A program made the position numbers and the translations under genes. This document shows, piece by piece, positions 7,096-14,392 of a stretch of DNA of 15,960 nucleotides (within the stretch, counting starts at the first letter, position 1; each line of letters begins with the position of its first letter). The notes beneath the pieces are model-generated. The model saw only the letters and a program-made list of their open reading frames with translations. It did not search any database and was not told the origin of the DNA. Origin of the DNA: JANWZL01 sp041640815 (GTDB lineage: Bacteria; Pseudomonadota; Gammaproteobacteria; Burkholderiales; Thiobacillaceae); assembly GCA_041640815.1 (NCBI GenBank), contig JBEPZO010000040.1:1-15960 (forward strand), given 5' to 3'.

Positions 7096-7712
7096 GCGGT
7101 AGCCTCTTCATCGTCTCGGCGCCTTCTGGCGCCGGCAAGTCGAGTCTGGTTAAAGCCCTGATCGAGGGTGACCCACGGCTGCGCCTTTCCATCTCCTATA
7201 CCACCCGCCCGCCGCGACCCGGGGAGGAAGATGGCGTGCACTATCACTTCGTGACGCACGCGGTGTTCATGGACATGCTCAAGCAGGGGGCCTTTCTCGA
7301 GAGCGCCGAGGTCTATGGCCACTATTACGGCACCGCTCAAGCCTCAATCGAGGCGGAGATGCGACGCGGCCATGACGTCGTGCTCGAGATCGACTGGCAG
7401 GGTGCAGCGCAGGTGCGGCGCATCTTCCCGGAGGCCATCGGCATCTACATCCTCCCCCCCTCGCTCGAGGAACTCGAGCGGCGGCTACACAACCGCGGCC
7501 AGGACAGCGCTGCGGTGATCGCCAGGCGGCTGGCCAGTGCGCGGGAGGACATCAGCCATGCGCTGGAATACGACTACCTGGTGGTCAACGAGCATTTCGA
7601 CCAGGCCCTCGCCGACTTGCGCGCCATCGTGCGCGCCCGCCGCCTGGCCATCAGCCAGCAGCAAGTCGCGTTGGCTGAGCTGTTGCGCAGATTGATCGGT
7701 CCGCCGGCGTAA
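7092..7712 (+). CDS. gmk: Guanylate kinase
   Basis: Gmk phosphorylates GMP (and dGMP) to the diphosphate with ATP, and in many bacteria it is a target of ppGpp inhibition. The 206-residue product matches the family length. Motifs: P-loop SAPSGAGKSSL (9-19), YTTRPPRPGEEDGVHYHFV (GMP binding, with the TTR and DG-V-Y elements), SAEVYGHYYGT (GMP lid), LEIDWQGAAQVRR (Walker B-like), and the C-terminal RLASAREDISHALEYDYLVVN that covers the ATP lid and the adenine end. It overlaps yicC by four bases and is followed by a 70-base gap before rpoZ, an arrangement common in proteobacteria. Nothing is missing or odd. Confidence 0.97.
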   Translation: MSGSLFIVSAPSGAGKSSLVKALIEGDPRLRLSISYTTRPPRPGEEDGVHYHFVTHAVFMDMLKQGAFLESAEVYGHYYGTAQASIEAEMRRGHDVVLEIDWQGAAQVRRIFPEAIGIYILPPSLEELERRLHNRGQDSAAVIARRLASAREDISHALEYDYLVVNEHFDQALADLRAIVRARRLAISQQQVALAELLRRLIGPPA

Positions 7713-7782
7713 CCCGCTGCGCAGGGGATGGCCGTTGCGGATAGAATGTTGCCAATGGGTTCATCATCTTTGGAGGTCCGCC

Positions 7783-7989
7783 ATGGCACGCATCACCGTC
7801 GACGACTGCATCGCGCATATCCCGAATCGCTTCGAGATGACGCTAGCCGCCGCCTATCGGGCGCGCCAGATCTCGATCGGCGCCACGCCGAAGGTAGAGC
7901 CGAATCGGGACAAACCCGCCGTCATCGCCCTGCGTGAGATCGCCGCCGGCAAGATCGGTACCGAAGTGTTGACGAAGGCGGCGCAATGA
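7783..7989 (+). CDS. rpoZ: DNA-directed RNA polymerase omega subunit
   Basis: Omega is a small subunit that helps beta-prime fold and assemble and forms part of ppGpp binding site 1. The product is 68 residues, typical of betaproteobacteria and shorter than the E. coli protein. It begins MARITVDDCIAHIPNRFEMTLAAAYRARQ and contains the conserved PAVIALREIAAGKIG. The N-terminal M-A-R that contributes to ppGpp site 1 in E. coli is kept. The frame is open for 16 codons upstream, but the strong TGGAGG at 7771-7776, 6 bases before this ATG, and the family alignment fix the start here. A TAGAAT hexamer at 7742-7747 could be a -10 element for an internal promoter, but no good -35 accompanies it. Confidence 0.96.
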   Translation: MARITVDDCIAHIPNRFEMTLAAAYRARQISIGATPKVEPNRDKPAVIALREIAAGKIGTEVLTKAAQ

Positions 7990-8011
7990 CCACCGCCTGC
8001 ACTCGCCAAGC

Positions 8012-10231
8012 ATGCATGGTGTGTTGAAATCCGAGTCGGAGGTCATCGACAAGGCCTCCTTGCCTAGTGTGGTGGCTGCACCTGGGGCACAGCCATCTCC
8101 GCCGCCGTTATGCCCACTGCCAGACTACATAACTTATCTTAAGCCCGCAGAGATCGAGGCGTTCGCCAGGGCTTACGAGTTCAGCGCGCGCGCCCATGCC
8201 GGCCAATACCGCAAGGACGGTGAACCTTACATCACGCATCCGCTGGCCGTAGCTGAGATCCTCGCGGGCTGGAACATGGACGGCCAGACCTTGGTGGCCG
8301 CCTTGCTGCATGACGTGCTGGAAGATACCGGCGTGTCGCGCGAGCAGCTTGCTGCCGATTTTGGTCCAGTCGTAGCGGCACTTGTGGATGGTGTCACCAA
8401 GCTGGACCAGCTCGAGTTTGAAAGCAAGGTCCATGCACAGGCGGAATATTTCCGCAAAATGCTGCTCGCGATGGCACAAGACGTGCGCGTAATCCTGATC
8501 AAGCTCGCCGATCGCCTGCACAACATGCGCACCCTGGACGCGATGCAGCCCGAGGCACGCACCCGCATCGCCCAGGAGACGTTGGAGATCTACGCCCCGA
8601 TCGCCAACCGCTTGGGGCTCAACCACGTCTATCAGGAGCTGGAGGACCTCGCCTTCAAGCACCTGCACCCCACCCGCTACAAGGTACTCATGAAGGCCAT
8701 CAAGGCGGCACGCGGCAACCGGGGTGAGGTGGTGGAGCGCATCAAGCAGGCCATCGAAGAGAAGCTGAAAGCGTGTGGCATCCCAGCCCAGGTTTACGGC
8801 CGCGAGAAGCACCTCTACAGCATTTACCGCAAGATGCAGGAAAAGTCGCTGGCCTTCGCCGAGGTGTTCGACATCTATGGCTTTCGCGTCCTCGTCGAGG
8901 ACGTGCGCAGCTGCTACCTGGCACTCGGCGCCTTGCATAGCCTGTACAAGCCGATCCCCGGCAAATTCAAGGACTACATCGCCATCCCCAAGGCCAACGG
9001 CTATCAATCCCTGCACACCACCCTGTTTGGCCCCTTCGGCGCGCCGCTGGAGGTACAGATCCGCACCTACGAGATGCACCGCGTGGCCGAGACCGGCGTG
9101 GCCTCACACTGGCTCTATAAGACCGGCGGCGACGCGGCGTTCTCGGAGGTGCAGAAAAAGACGCACCAGTGGCTGCAGAGCCTGCTCGAGATTCAGGCCG
9201 ACAGTCGCGATTCGGTCGAATTCCTAGAACACATCAAGGTCGATCTGTTTCCGGACGAGGTCTACGTCTTTACCCCCAAGGGCAACATCATGGCCCTGCC
9301 GCGCGGCGCTACGGCCATCGACTTCGCCTACGGCGTGCACACCGACATCGGCAACCACTGTGTGGCCGCCAAGATCAACGGCGACTACATGCCCTTGTCC
9401 ACACCGCTCAAGAACGGTGACCGGGTGGAGATCATCACCAGCGAGTCGGCTCGCCCTAGCCCGTCGTGGGTGCATTTCGCCGTTACCGGCAAAGCGCGGG
9501 CGCACATCCGCAGTGCGCTCAAAAACGCGCATCGCGCGGAGGCCGAGGCGTTGGGGCAACAGCTGCTCAACCAAGCGCTGCGCGCCCTGGGTGCCCAGCC
9601 CGAGCAGGTGAGCGAGGCGCAGTGGGGGCAGGTGCTCCGGGAAAGCGGTCGCAGCCGGGAAGACTTGCTCATGGAGATCGGGCTCGGCAAACGGCTCGGG
9701 GTGGTGGTGGCGCGTCAACTCTTGGCGCGGGAGGTCGATCCTGATCAGCGCAAGGCGGTGGGCCCCCTGTTGATTCGCGGCGCCGAGGGCGTGGCCGTGC
9801 GGCTGGCCAGGTGTTGCCGCCCCATCCCAGGTGATACGATCATCGGCCAGATCAAAAAAGAGCAAGGCCTCATCATCCACACCCACGATTGCCCGCAAGT
9901 GCGCCACTATCGCGAAGACCCGGATAAATGGGTGCAGGTCGAGTGGGCCGCCGACATCGACAAGCCCTTCGATGTCGCCATCAAGGTCACCGTCGCCAAC
10001 AAGCGCGGGGTGTTAGGGCAGGTGGCCTCGGTCATCGCCAGTGAGGGCTCCAACATCGATGATGTCAGCATGGATAAGGCCGCCGGTGCCTTCACCAACC
10101 TCAATTTCACCGTACAGGTGCAAAACCGCCTGCATCTTGCCCGCCTGATGCGTGCGCTGCGCGCCCTGCCGGAGGTCGTGAGCATCAACCGCGTCAAAGG
10201 CAGGGCGACGGAGCGAGACAAGACATCCTAG
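8012..10231 (+). CDS. spoT: Bifunctional (p)ppGpp synthetase/hydrolase, RelA/SpoT family
   Basis: This enzyme makes and degrades the alarmone (p)ppGpp in the cytosol, setting the stringent response. The 739-residue product has the full long-RSH layout. The HD hydrolase domain (about 45-200) has H76, H100-D101, LEDT and the KLADRLHNMRTL helix. The synthetase domain (about 255-370) has GREKHLYSIYRKM, DIYGFRVLV and YIAIPKANGYQSLHT. TGS (about 408-470) and a C-terminal ACT domain (about 652-730) follow. An intact HD site plus a basic charge motif (KFKD, 318-321, in place of the usual RFKD) predicts a bifunctional rather than RelA-type enzyme. The start is weakly supported: no clear ribosome-binding site precedes ATG 8012, and the first ~35 residues are Pro/Ser-rich and variable, so a start slightly downstream is possible. 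It lies 22 bases after rpoZ. Confidence 0.96.
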   Translation: MHGVLKSESEVIDKASLPSVVAAPGAQPSPPPLCPLPDYITYLKPAEIEAFARAYEFSARAHAGQYRKDGEPYITHPLAVAEILAGWNMDGQTLVAALLHDVLEDTGVSREQLAADFGPVVAALVDGVTKLDQLEFESKVHAQAEYFRKMLLAMAQDVRVILIKLADRLHNMRTLDAMQPEARTRIAQETLEIYAPIANRLGLNHVYQELEDLAFKHLHPTRYKVLMKAIKAARGNRGEVVERIKQAIEEKLKACGIPAQVYGREKHLYSIYRKMQEKSLAFAEVFDIYGFRVLVEDVRSCYLALGALHSLYKPIPGKFKDYIAIPKANGYQSLHTTLFGPFGAPLEVQIRTYEMHRVAETGVASHWLYKTGGDAAFSEVQKKTHQWLQSLLEIQADSRDSVEFLEHIKVDLFPDEVYVFTPKGNIMALPRGATAIDFAYGVHTDIGNHCVAAKINGDYMPLSTPLKNGDRVEIITSESARPSPSWVHFAVTGKARAHIRSALKNAHRAEAEALGQQLLNQALRALGAQPEQVSEAQWGQVLRESGRSREDLLMEIGLGKRLGVVVARQLLAREVDPDQRKAVGPLLIRGAEGVAVRLARCCRPIPGDTIIGQIKKEQGLIIHTHDCPQVRHYREDPDKWVQVEWAADIDKPFDVAIKVTVANKRGVLGQVASVIASEGSNIDDVSMDKAAGAFTNLNFTVQVQNRLHLARLMRALRALPEVVSINRVKGRATERDKTS

Positions 10232-10261
10232 AGCCATTGCATCCCACCCTAGCTACGCAAC

Positions 10262-10642
10262 ATGAAGACACACATCACCACCCCACGGGCCCCCGCCGCC
10301 ATCGGCACCTATTCGCAAGCCGTACGCGCCGGCAACACCGTCTATCTATCGGGGCAGATCGGCCTCGATCCCACCAGCATGCAGCTTGTTGAAGGCATCG
10401 AGGCGCAAATCCACCGCGTCTTCGCCAACCTCGCCGCCGTCGCCGAGGCAGCGGGCGGTAGCCTGGCGGATGTCGTCAAGGTCAACGTCTACCTCACGGA
10501 TCTCAGCCATTTCGCCAAGGTCAACGAGATCATGGCGCAATACTTCAGCGCCCCTTATCCCGCCCGTGCTGCCGTCGGTGTGGCGAGCTTGCCGCGTGGG
10601 GCCCTGGTGGAGGCCGATGCCATCCTGGTGCTCGACGACTGA
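10262..10642 (+). CDS. ridA: RidA-family reactive enamine/imine deaminase
   Basis: RidA (YjgF/YER057c/UK114) hydrolyses reactive 2-aminoacrylate and related imines released by PLP enzymes, protecting those enzymes from damage; it is a cytosolic trimer. The 126-residue product is full length. Motifs: PAAIGTYSQAVRAGNTVYLSGQIGLDP at the N-terminal half, DVVKVNVYLTDLSHFAKVNEIMAQYF in the middle, and the C-terminal signature PARAAVGVASLPRGALVEADAIL, which carries the key active-site arginine (R of ARAAV, matching R105 of E. coli RidA) and the glutamate E of VEADA. It lies 30 bases after spoT and 15 before recG on the same strand, probably in the same transcript. No strong ribosome-binding site is seen before the ATG. 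Confidence 0.95.
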   Translation: MKTHITTPRAPAAIGTYSQAVRAGNTVYLSGQIGLDPTSMQLVEGIEAQIHRVFANLAAVAEAAGGSLADVVKVNVYLTDLSHFAKVNEIMAQYFSAPYPARAAVGVASLPRGALVEADAILVLDD

Positions 10643-10657
10643 GCGATAGCCGGCTGC

Positions 10658-12742
10658 ATGGCCAAGGCGCAGGCCCAGGACGCCGTCCTGCGCAGGCTGG
10701 GATATGCCAGCCAGAGCGATCTGATCCTGCATCTGCCCCTGCGCTATGAGGACGAAACGCGCCTCACCCCCCTAGAGCAGCTCAAGGCCGGCGCCACGGC
10801 CCACCTCGAGGGGGTGATCGTCCACAGCCAGGTGCAGCGCCACCCCCGCCCGCAGCTCGTGGTCGAGATCGCCCCCTCGCCAGCGCGCGCCAGCAGCGAC
10901 ATCGCCCTTCAGCCCTCAGGGCGCTCAGCGCGGCTGCGTTTTCGGCTGCTGCACTTTGCGCCCGCCCAAGTCGCCCAACTGCAACCGGGGGCCTGGGTGC
11001 GTCTCTATGGCGAGGTCCGGGCAGGGCTATTCGGGGTGGAAATGGTGCATCCCCGCTACCGCCTGGTTCAGCCAAACACGCCGCTGGCGCAGACCTTGAC
11101 CCCCATCTATCCCACGGTGCAGGGCTTGTCCCAGCATGCCTTGCGCACCGCGGTCGGGGCCGCCCTGGCGCAAGCGGACCTCACTGACACCCTGCCCGCT
11201 GGGCTAGCTGCATCCTTGGGCCTGCCGAGCTATGCCGAGGCGATACGGCTTTTGCATGCGCCACCGCCCGATACCGATGTCGCCGCCTTGCATGACCGCA
11301 GCCATCCGGCCTGGCGGCGGCTGAAATTCGACGAGCTGTTGGCGCAGCAGCTGTCCTTGCGCCGCTACGCGCGCGCGCGGCAAGCCCTCATCGCCCCCGC
11401 GATGCGTGCATCTGGCATGCCCTTGGCCGAGCGTCTGCTCGCCACCCTGCCCTTTAGCCTCACCGCCGCCCAGCAACGCGTCTGGCAGGAGATCTGCGCC
11501 GACCTCGCCCACCCGCACCCGATGCACCGCCTGCTACAAGGGGATGTGGGCAGCGGCAAGACCCTGGTGGCGGCGCTCGCCTGCCTGCCCGTCGTGGCCT
11601 CGGGGTGGCAGGTCGCGGTGATGGCCCCCACCGAGATCCTGGCCGAGCAGCTGTACCTGAAGTTCCGCGACTGGCTGGAACCTTTGGGCCTGCGTGTGGC
11701 GTTGCTGGCCGCCGCGACGAAAGGCAGGGCCAAGCGGCAGGCCCTGGCCAGCCTCGCCTCGGGCGAGGTCCAGATCGCCGTCGGCACCCACGCCCTCATC
11801 CAGGACAGCGTTGCCTTTGCTCGCCTGGGGCTCGCCATCATCGATGAGCAACACCGCTTCGGGGTCGAGCAACGCCTCACCCTGCGTGCCAAGGGCAGTT
11901 CGCCGACGGGCGATGCGCTGACGCCGCACCTGCTCATGATGTCGGCCACGCCCATTCCGCGCAGCCTCGCCATGAGTTACTACGCCGACCTCGATGTCTC
12001 GACGCTGGATGAACTGCCGCCCGGCCGTCTGCCCGTCACCACTCGGCTGATCGAGATGCGCCGGCGGCCGGAGGTCATCGCGCGCCTGCGCGACTATTGC
12101 CTGGCAGGGGCCCAGGCCTACTGGGTCTGCCCGCTGGTGGAGGGGTCGGATAAGCTGCAGCTCAAGGCCGCCATGGATGCCCACGCCGAGCTCGCGGCCG
12201 CGCTGCCCGAGCTACGCGTCGGCCTGGTGCATGGGCGCATGAAGGCGGCGGAGAAAGCGGCCGTGATGGAGGGATTCAAGGCCGGGGCGATACACCTGCT
12301 CGTCGCCACCACGGTGATCGAGGTCGGCGTCGACGTGCCCAATGCCGGGTTGATGGTGATCGAACATGCCGAACGCATGGGGCTGGCGCAGTTGCATCAG
12401 CTGCGCGGCCGCGTTGGCCGAGGCACACGCGAGTCGGCCTGCATCCTGCTCTACGCCGGGCCGTTGTCTGCCCTCGCCCAGCAGCGGCTGCGTATCCTGC
12501 GCCAGCATCACGATGGCTTCGCCATTGCCCGCGCCGACCTACTGCTCAGAGGGCCAGGCGAGTTCATGGGTGCGCGGCAGTCAGGGCAACCCTGGCTGCG
12601 TTTCGCCGACCCCGAGCGCGACCTAGACTTGCTGGAGGCCGCGCGTCAAGCGGCTGCCTGGCTTCTGGACCGGCATCCCGATGCCGTCGACCGGCACCTC
12701 GCCCGTTGGCTACCGCGTGGTCTGGACTATCTGCGCGGATGA
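10658..12742 (+). CDS. recG: ATP-dependent DNA helicase RecG
   Basis: RecG is a superfamily 2 double-strand DNA translocase that regresses stalled forks and unwinds Holliday junctions, D-loops and R-loops. The 694-residue product is the same length as E. coli RecG (693). The N-terminal wedge/OB domain includes DLILHLPLRYEDETRLTPL and the GAWVRLYGEVRAGLFGVEMVHPRY strands. Helicase motifs: LTAAQQRVWQEI, Walker A GDVGSGKT (295-302), MAPTEILAEQ, Walker B DEQH (396-399) in IDEQHRFGVEQR, LMMSATPIPRSLAM, VHGRMKAAEK, VATTVIEVGVDVPNA and QLRGRVGRG, then the C-terminal LLRGPGEFMGARQSG hook. All ATPase motifs are intact. The start ATG has only a weak ribosome-binding site. A tRNA-Leu gene on the other strand ends 29 bases downstream; that gap has only a short GTGCGCGCAC palindrome and no clear terminator. 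Confidence 0.97.
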   Translation: MAKAQAQDAVLRRLGYASQSDLILHLPLRYEDETRLTPLEQLKAGATAHLEGVIVHSQVQRHPRPQLVVEIAPSPARASSDIALQPSGRSARLRFRLLHFAPAQVAQLQPGAWVRLYGEVRAGLFGVEMVHPRYRLVQPNTPLAQTLTPIYPTVQGLSQHALRTAVGAALAQADLTDTLPAGLAASLGLPSYAEAIRLLHAPPPDTDVAALHDRSHPAWRRLKFDELLAQQLSLRRYARARQALIAPAMRASGMPLAERLLATLPFSLTAAQQRVWQEICADLAHPHPMHRLLQGDVGSGKTLVAALACLPVVASGWQVAVMAPTEILAEQLYLKFRDWLEPLGLRVALLAAATKGRAKRQALASLASGEVQIAVGTHALIQDSVAFARLGLAIIDEQHRFGVEQRLTLRAKGSSPTGDALTPHLLMMSATPIPRSLAMSYYADLDVSTLDELPPGRLPVTTRLIEMRRRPEVIARLRDYCLAGAQAYWVCPLVEGSDKLQLKAAMDAHAELAAALPELRVGLVHGRMKAAEKAAVMEGFKAGAIHLLVATTVIEVGVDVPNAGLMVIEHAERMGLAQLHQLRGRVGRGTRESACILLYAGPLSALAQQRLRILRQHHDGFAIARADLLLRGPGEFMGARQSGQPWLRFADPERDLDLLEAARQAAAWLLDRHPDAVDRHLARWLPRGLDYLRG

Positions 12743-12771
12743 GGGTGCGCGCACGCCATACCCCCTTGCTC

Positions 12772-12858
12772 TGGTGCCCGGGGCCGGAGTCGAACCGGCA
12801 CGCTGTCGCCAGCGCGGGATTTTGAGTCCCGTGCGTCTACCAATTCCGCCACCCGGGC
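12772..12858 (-). tRNA. tRNA-Leu (anticodon CAA)
   Basis: On the minus strand the 87-base sequence folds as a class II tRNA. The acceptor stem is GCCCGGG paired with CCCGGGC, then discriminator A and an encoded CCA. The D arm contains GGCGGAATTGGTAGAC; the anticodon stem CGGGA/TCCCG closes the loop CTCAAAA, giving anticodon CAA at 12824-12822, which reads UUG. A variable arm (CGCTGGCGACAGCG) typical of tRNA-Leu and a T arm GCCGG-TTCGACT-CCGGC follow. It converges with recG. The spurious peptide readable across it (AGVEPARCRQRG...) is a common misannotation of tRNA-Leu genes. Confidence 0.97.
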
Positions 12859-12873
12859 TGCATTGAATACGCG

Positions 12874-12903
12874 ATTATCGCCAATGGGGAAGGCGATGAG
12901 CAA
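12874..12903 (-). promoter_or_regulatory. Probable sigma-70 promoter of the tRNA-Leu gene
   Basis: On the minus strand TTGCTC and GATAAT are separated by 18 bases. The -10 matches TATAAT at five of six positions and ends 15 bases before the mature tRNA 5' end, leaving a leader of about 8-10 bases, a plausible geometry for a tRNA gene. The -35 match is moderate. Confidence 0.45.
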
Positions 12904-12953
12904 GCCAGATCTTCGCCGTGTAGCCAAGGTTGCCCCTCAAGGCACGCGAGGCA

Positions 12954-12969
12954 TTGCAAAACCGTGCAA
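12954..12969 (+). promoter_or_regulatory. Operator-like inverted repeat upstream of hupB
   Basis: TTGCA-(6)-TGCAA, about 95 bases before the hupB start, within the roughly 200-base gap shared with the tRNA gene. The first arm could serve as a -35 (TTGCAA), with a poor -10 (TTTACA, 15-base spacing). The arms are short, so chance is possible. Confidence 0.2.
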
Positions 12970-13062
12970 CGGCTTTTACAGTGCGGTTGCTGGCTCGACC
13001 AGACGGCCGTGCTGGCCTGGGCACCAGTACCTTAGCCATCACCCTCAGGAGGACCGAGCATC

Positions 13063-13353
13063 ATGAACAAATCCGAACTCATCGCCGCTGTTGCTACCAA
13101 AACCAACGCCTCCAAAGCTACCGTCAGTACCATCATCGATGCAGCTATCGTTTCGATCACCGATGCCCTGTCCAAGGGCGAAAGCGTGCAGTTCGTCGGC
13201 TTCGGCACTTTCAGCGTGCAGGAGCGCAAGGCCCGCACCGGTCGCAACCCGCAAACCGGCAAGGAGATAAAGATCCCGGCCAAGAAGGTGGTGCGCTTCC
13301 GCCCAGGCAGCGCCTTGAGCGCCGCCGCCAACCAGGCGAAAAAGAAGAAATAA
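13063..13353 (+). CDS. hupB: HU-family DNA-binding protein
   Basis: HU is an abundant nucleoid protein that bends and constrains DNA as a dimer with little sequence specificity. The product is 96 residues, slightly longer than the usual 90. It shows MNKSELIAAVATKTNASKATVSTIIDA (helical dimer core), VGFGTFSVQERKARTGRNPQTGKEIKIPA (beta arm, with the intercalating proline P63 in RNPQTG) and KKVVRFRPGSAL. The last six residues (AKKKK end) form a short lysine tail beyond the HU fold. AGGAGG at 13047-13052 lies 10 bases before the ATG, fitting high expression. A gene of this kind is usually transcribed alone; here a strong palindrome lies 26 bases after the stop. Confidence 0.96.
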   Translation: MNKSELIAAVATKTNASKATVSTIIDAAIVSITDALSKGESVQFVGFGTFSVQERKARTGRNPQTGKEIKIPAKKVVRFRPGSALSAAANQAKKKK

Positions 13354-13379
13354 TCTACTCGGGCGCATCGTCGCACCGT

Positions 13380-13403
13380 GGCCGGCGCGGCGCCGCGCCG
13401 GCC
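13380..13403. terminator. Perfect 24-base G/C palindrome after hupB
   Basis: The half GGCCGGCGCGGC is followed directly by its exact reverse complement, with no mismatch. As RNA it would give a very stable hairpin (about 10 pairs around a 4-base loop), located 26 bases after the hupB stop and 50 before xthA. No run of T follows on either strand, so it is not a textbook rho-independent terminator; a 3'-end stabiliser or an attenuator between hupB and xthA is equally likely. Confidence 0.45.
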
Positions 13404-13453
13404 GAGGCCAGCGAGCCCCGTTCGCCAAGCGAAGCCGTTACCGGTTTGCCGGC

Positions 13454-14218
13454 ATGAAACTCGCCACCTGGAACGTCAACTCCCTGAAGGTGCGCCTGTC
13501 CCAGCTCAAGGACTGGCTGTCGGCCCAGCAACCGGACGTGCTCGCGCTGCAGGAGACCAAAACCGAGGACGCCAACTTCCCCGTGGCCGAGATCGAGGCG
13601 ATGGGTTATCGCGCCCTGTACGCCGGGCAGAAGACCTACAACGGTGTAGCCTTGCTCAGCAAGCAGGCGGCAACAGATGCGCTTGCCGCCATCCCCGGTT
13701 TCGACGATGCGCAGAAGCGGTTGCTCGCCGCCACCGTCGGCGACACGCGCATCGTCTGCCTCTATGTGCCAAACGGCCAGAGCGTGGGTTCGGACAAGTA
13801 TGCCTACAAGCTCGGCTGGCTCGATGCCTTGATCGCTTGGCTTGCGCGCGAGCTGGAACATTACCCCCGCATGGCCGTCGTTGGCGACTACAATATCGCG
13901 CCCGAGGATCGCGACGTGCACGACCCCGCCGCCTGGGCGGGACAGGTGCTGGTGTCGGAGGCGGAACGCGCCCGCTTTCGCGCCCTGCTCGACCTCGGCT
14001 TCAAGGATGCCTTCCGGCTATTCGAGCAGCCCGCCGGCAGTTTCACCTGGTGGGACTATCGCCAGGCGGCGTTCCGCCGCAACATGGGTCTCAGGATCGA
14101 TCACATCCTGCTGTCGCCCGCCCTGGCCGCTCGCTGTAGCGGCTGCTTCATCGACACCGCGCCGCGGCGGCTCGAGCGCCCCTCTGACCATGCCCCGGTC
14201 ATCGCCCTGATCGATTGA
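13454..14218 (+). CDS. xthA: Exodeoxyribonuclease III (AP endonuclease)
   Basis: ExoIII cuts DNA at abasic sites and removes 3' blocking groups in base-excision repair; it is Mg-dependent and cytosolic. The 254-residue product fits the XthA/ExoA family. Catalytic motifs in order: WNVNSLKVRL (N7), LQETKTED (E34), YNGVALLSK, YVPNG (Y104), GDYNIAPEDRDVHDP (D145 and N147), TWWDYR (199-203), LRIDHILLS (D216) and SDHAPV (D245-H246). All active-site residues are present. It starts ATGAAACTCGCC 100 bases after hupB; no strong ribosome-binding site is visible immediately upstream. A long open frame on the same strand (13378-14139) is a frame-shadow of this gene. Confidence 0.96.
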   Translation: MKLATWNVNSLKVRLSQLKDWLSAQQPDVLALQETKTEDANFPVAEIEAMGYRALYAGQKTYNGVALLSKQAATDALAAIPGFDDAQKRLLAATVGDTRIVCLYVPNGQSVGSDKYAYKLGWLDALIAWLARELEHYPRMAVVGDYNIAPEDRDVHDPAAWAGQVLVSEAERARFRALLDLGFKDAFRLFEQPAGSFTWWDYRQAAFRRNMGLRIDHILLSPALAARCSGCFIDTAPRRLERPSDHAPVIALID

Positions 14219-14231
14219 TGTGCCGTTACCC

Positions 14232-14248
14232 CTAGCCCAGTGGGCTAG
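14232..14248 (+). terminator. Short hairpin after xthA
   Basis: CTAGCCC and GGGCTAG pair across a 3-base loop (AGT), 13 bases after the xthA stop. No T tract follows. It is a plausible weak transcript end for xthA, or a chance repeat. Confidence 0.35.
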
Positions 14249-14258
14249 CCGACGCCGC

Positions 14259-14274
14259 CAACTAGATGTATGGT
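14259..14274 (+). promoter_or_regulatory. Candidate NrdR box 1 upstream of nrdJ
   Basis: CAACTAGATGTATGGT. Its core CTAGATGTAT fits the NrdR-box consensus core CwAtATaTwG at seven of ten positions. It is the first of two CAACTAGATGTA copies whose centres are 31 bases apart. NrdR is the ATP/dATP-sensing repressor of bacterial ribonucleotide reductase genes and binds paired boxes spaced three helical turns apart. A TATCAT hexamer (14275-14280), possibly a -10, lies between the boxes. Confidence 0.6.
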
Positions 14275-14289
14275 TATCATTTAGTTCGG

Positions 14290-14305
14290 CAACTAGATGT
14301 AGCGT
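14290..14305 (+). promoter_or_regulatory. Candidate NrdR box 2 upstream of nrdJ
   Basis: CAACTAGATGTAGCGT. Its core CTAGATGTAG matches CwAtATaTwG at eight of ten positions, including both outer C and G, making it the better of the two copies. It ends 87 bases before the nrdJ start codon. The exact 12-base repeat with box 1 and the 31-base spacing support a real paired operator rather than a chance match. Confidence 0.62.
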
Positions 14306-14392
14306 TGCAAGGTGGCGGCACTTGACTGACTAGGGTTTTGGACTTAGCCGAGGTCATGCCCGCTGCCTCGAGCCTCATGTGAGGAGCCCACC

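Noticed and set aside
8108..9079. 323-codon open frame on the minus strand inside spoT
   Set aside because: It is an antisense shadow of an intact, well-matched spoT; high G+C creates long stop-free antisense frames and the protein resembles nothing.
12745..12754. GTGCGCGCAC palindrome between recG and the tRNA gene
   Set aside because: Only 10 bases, no loop room and no T tract; not a convincing terminator.
12681..12866. Small ORF with AGVEPARCRQRGILSPVRL
   Set aside because: Translation of the antisense of the tRNA-Leu gene, a well-known spurious protein.
13378..14139. 253-codon plus-strand frame overlapping xthA
   Set aside because: Same-strand frame shadow; xthA in the other frame has all catalytic motifs.
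14219..14392. Possible cobalamin riboswitch before the B12-dependent reductase
   Set aside because: The leader is short, no B12-box-like sequence is visible, and the NrdR-type boxes already occupy the upstream region.
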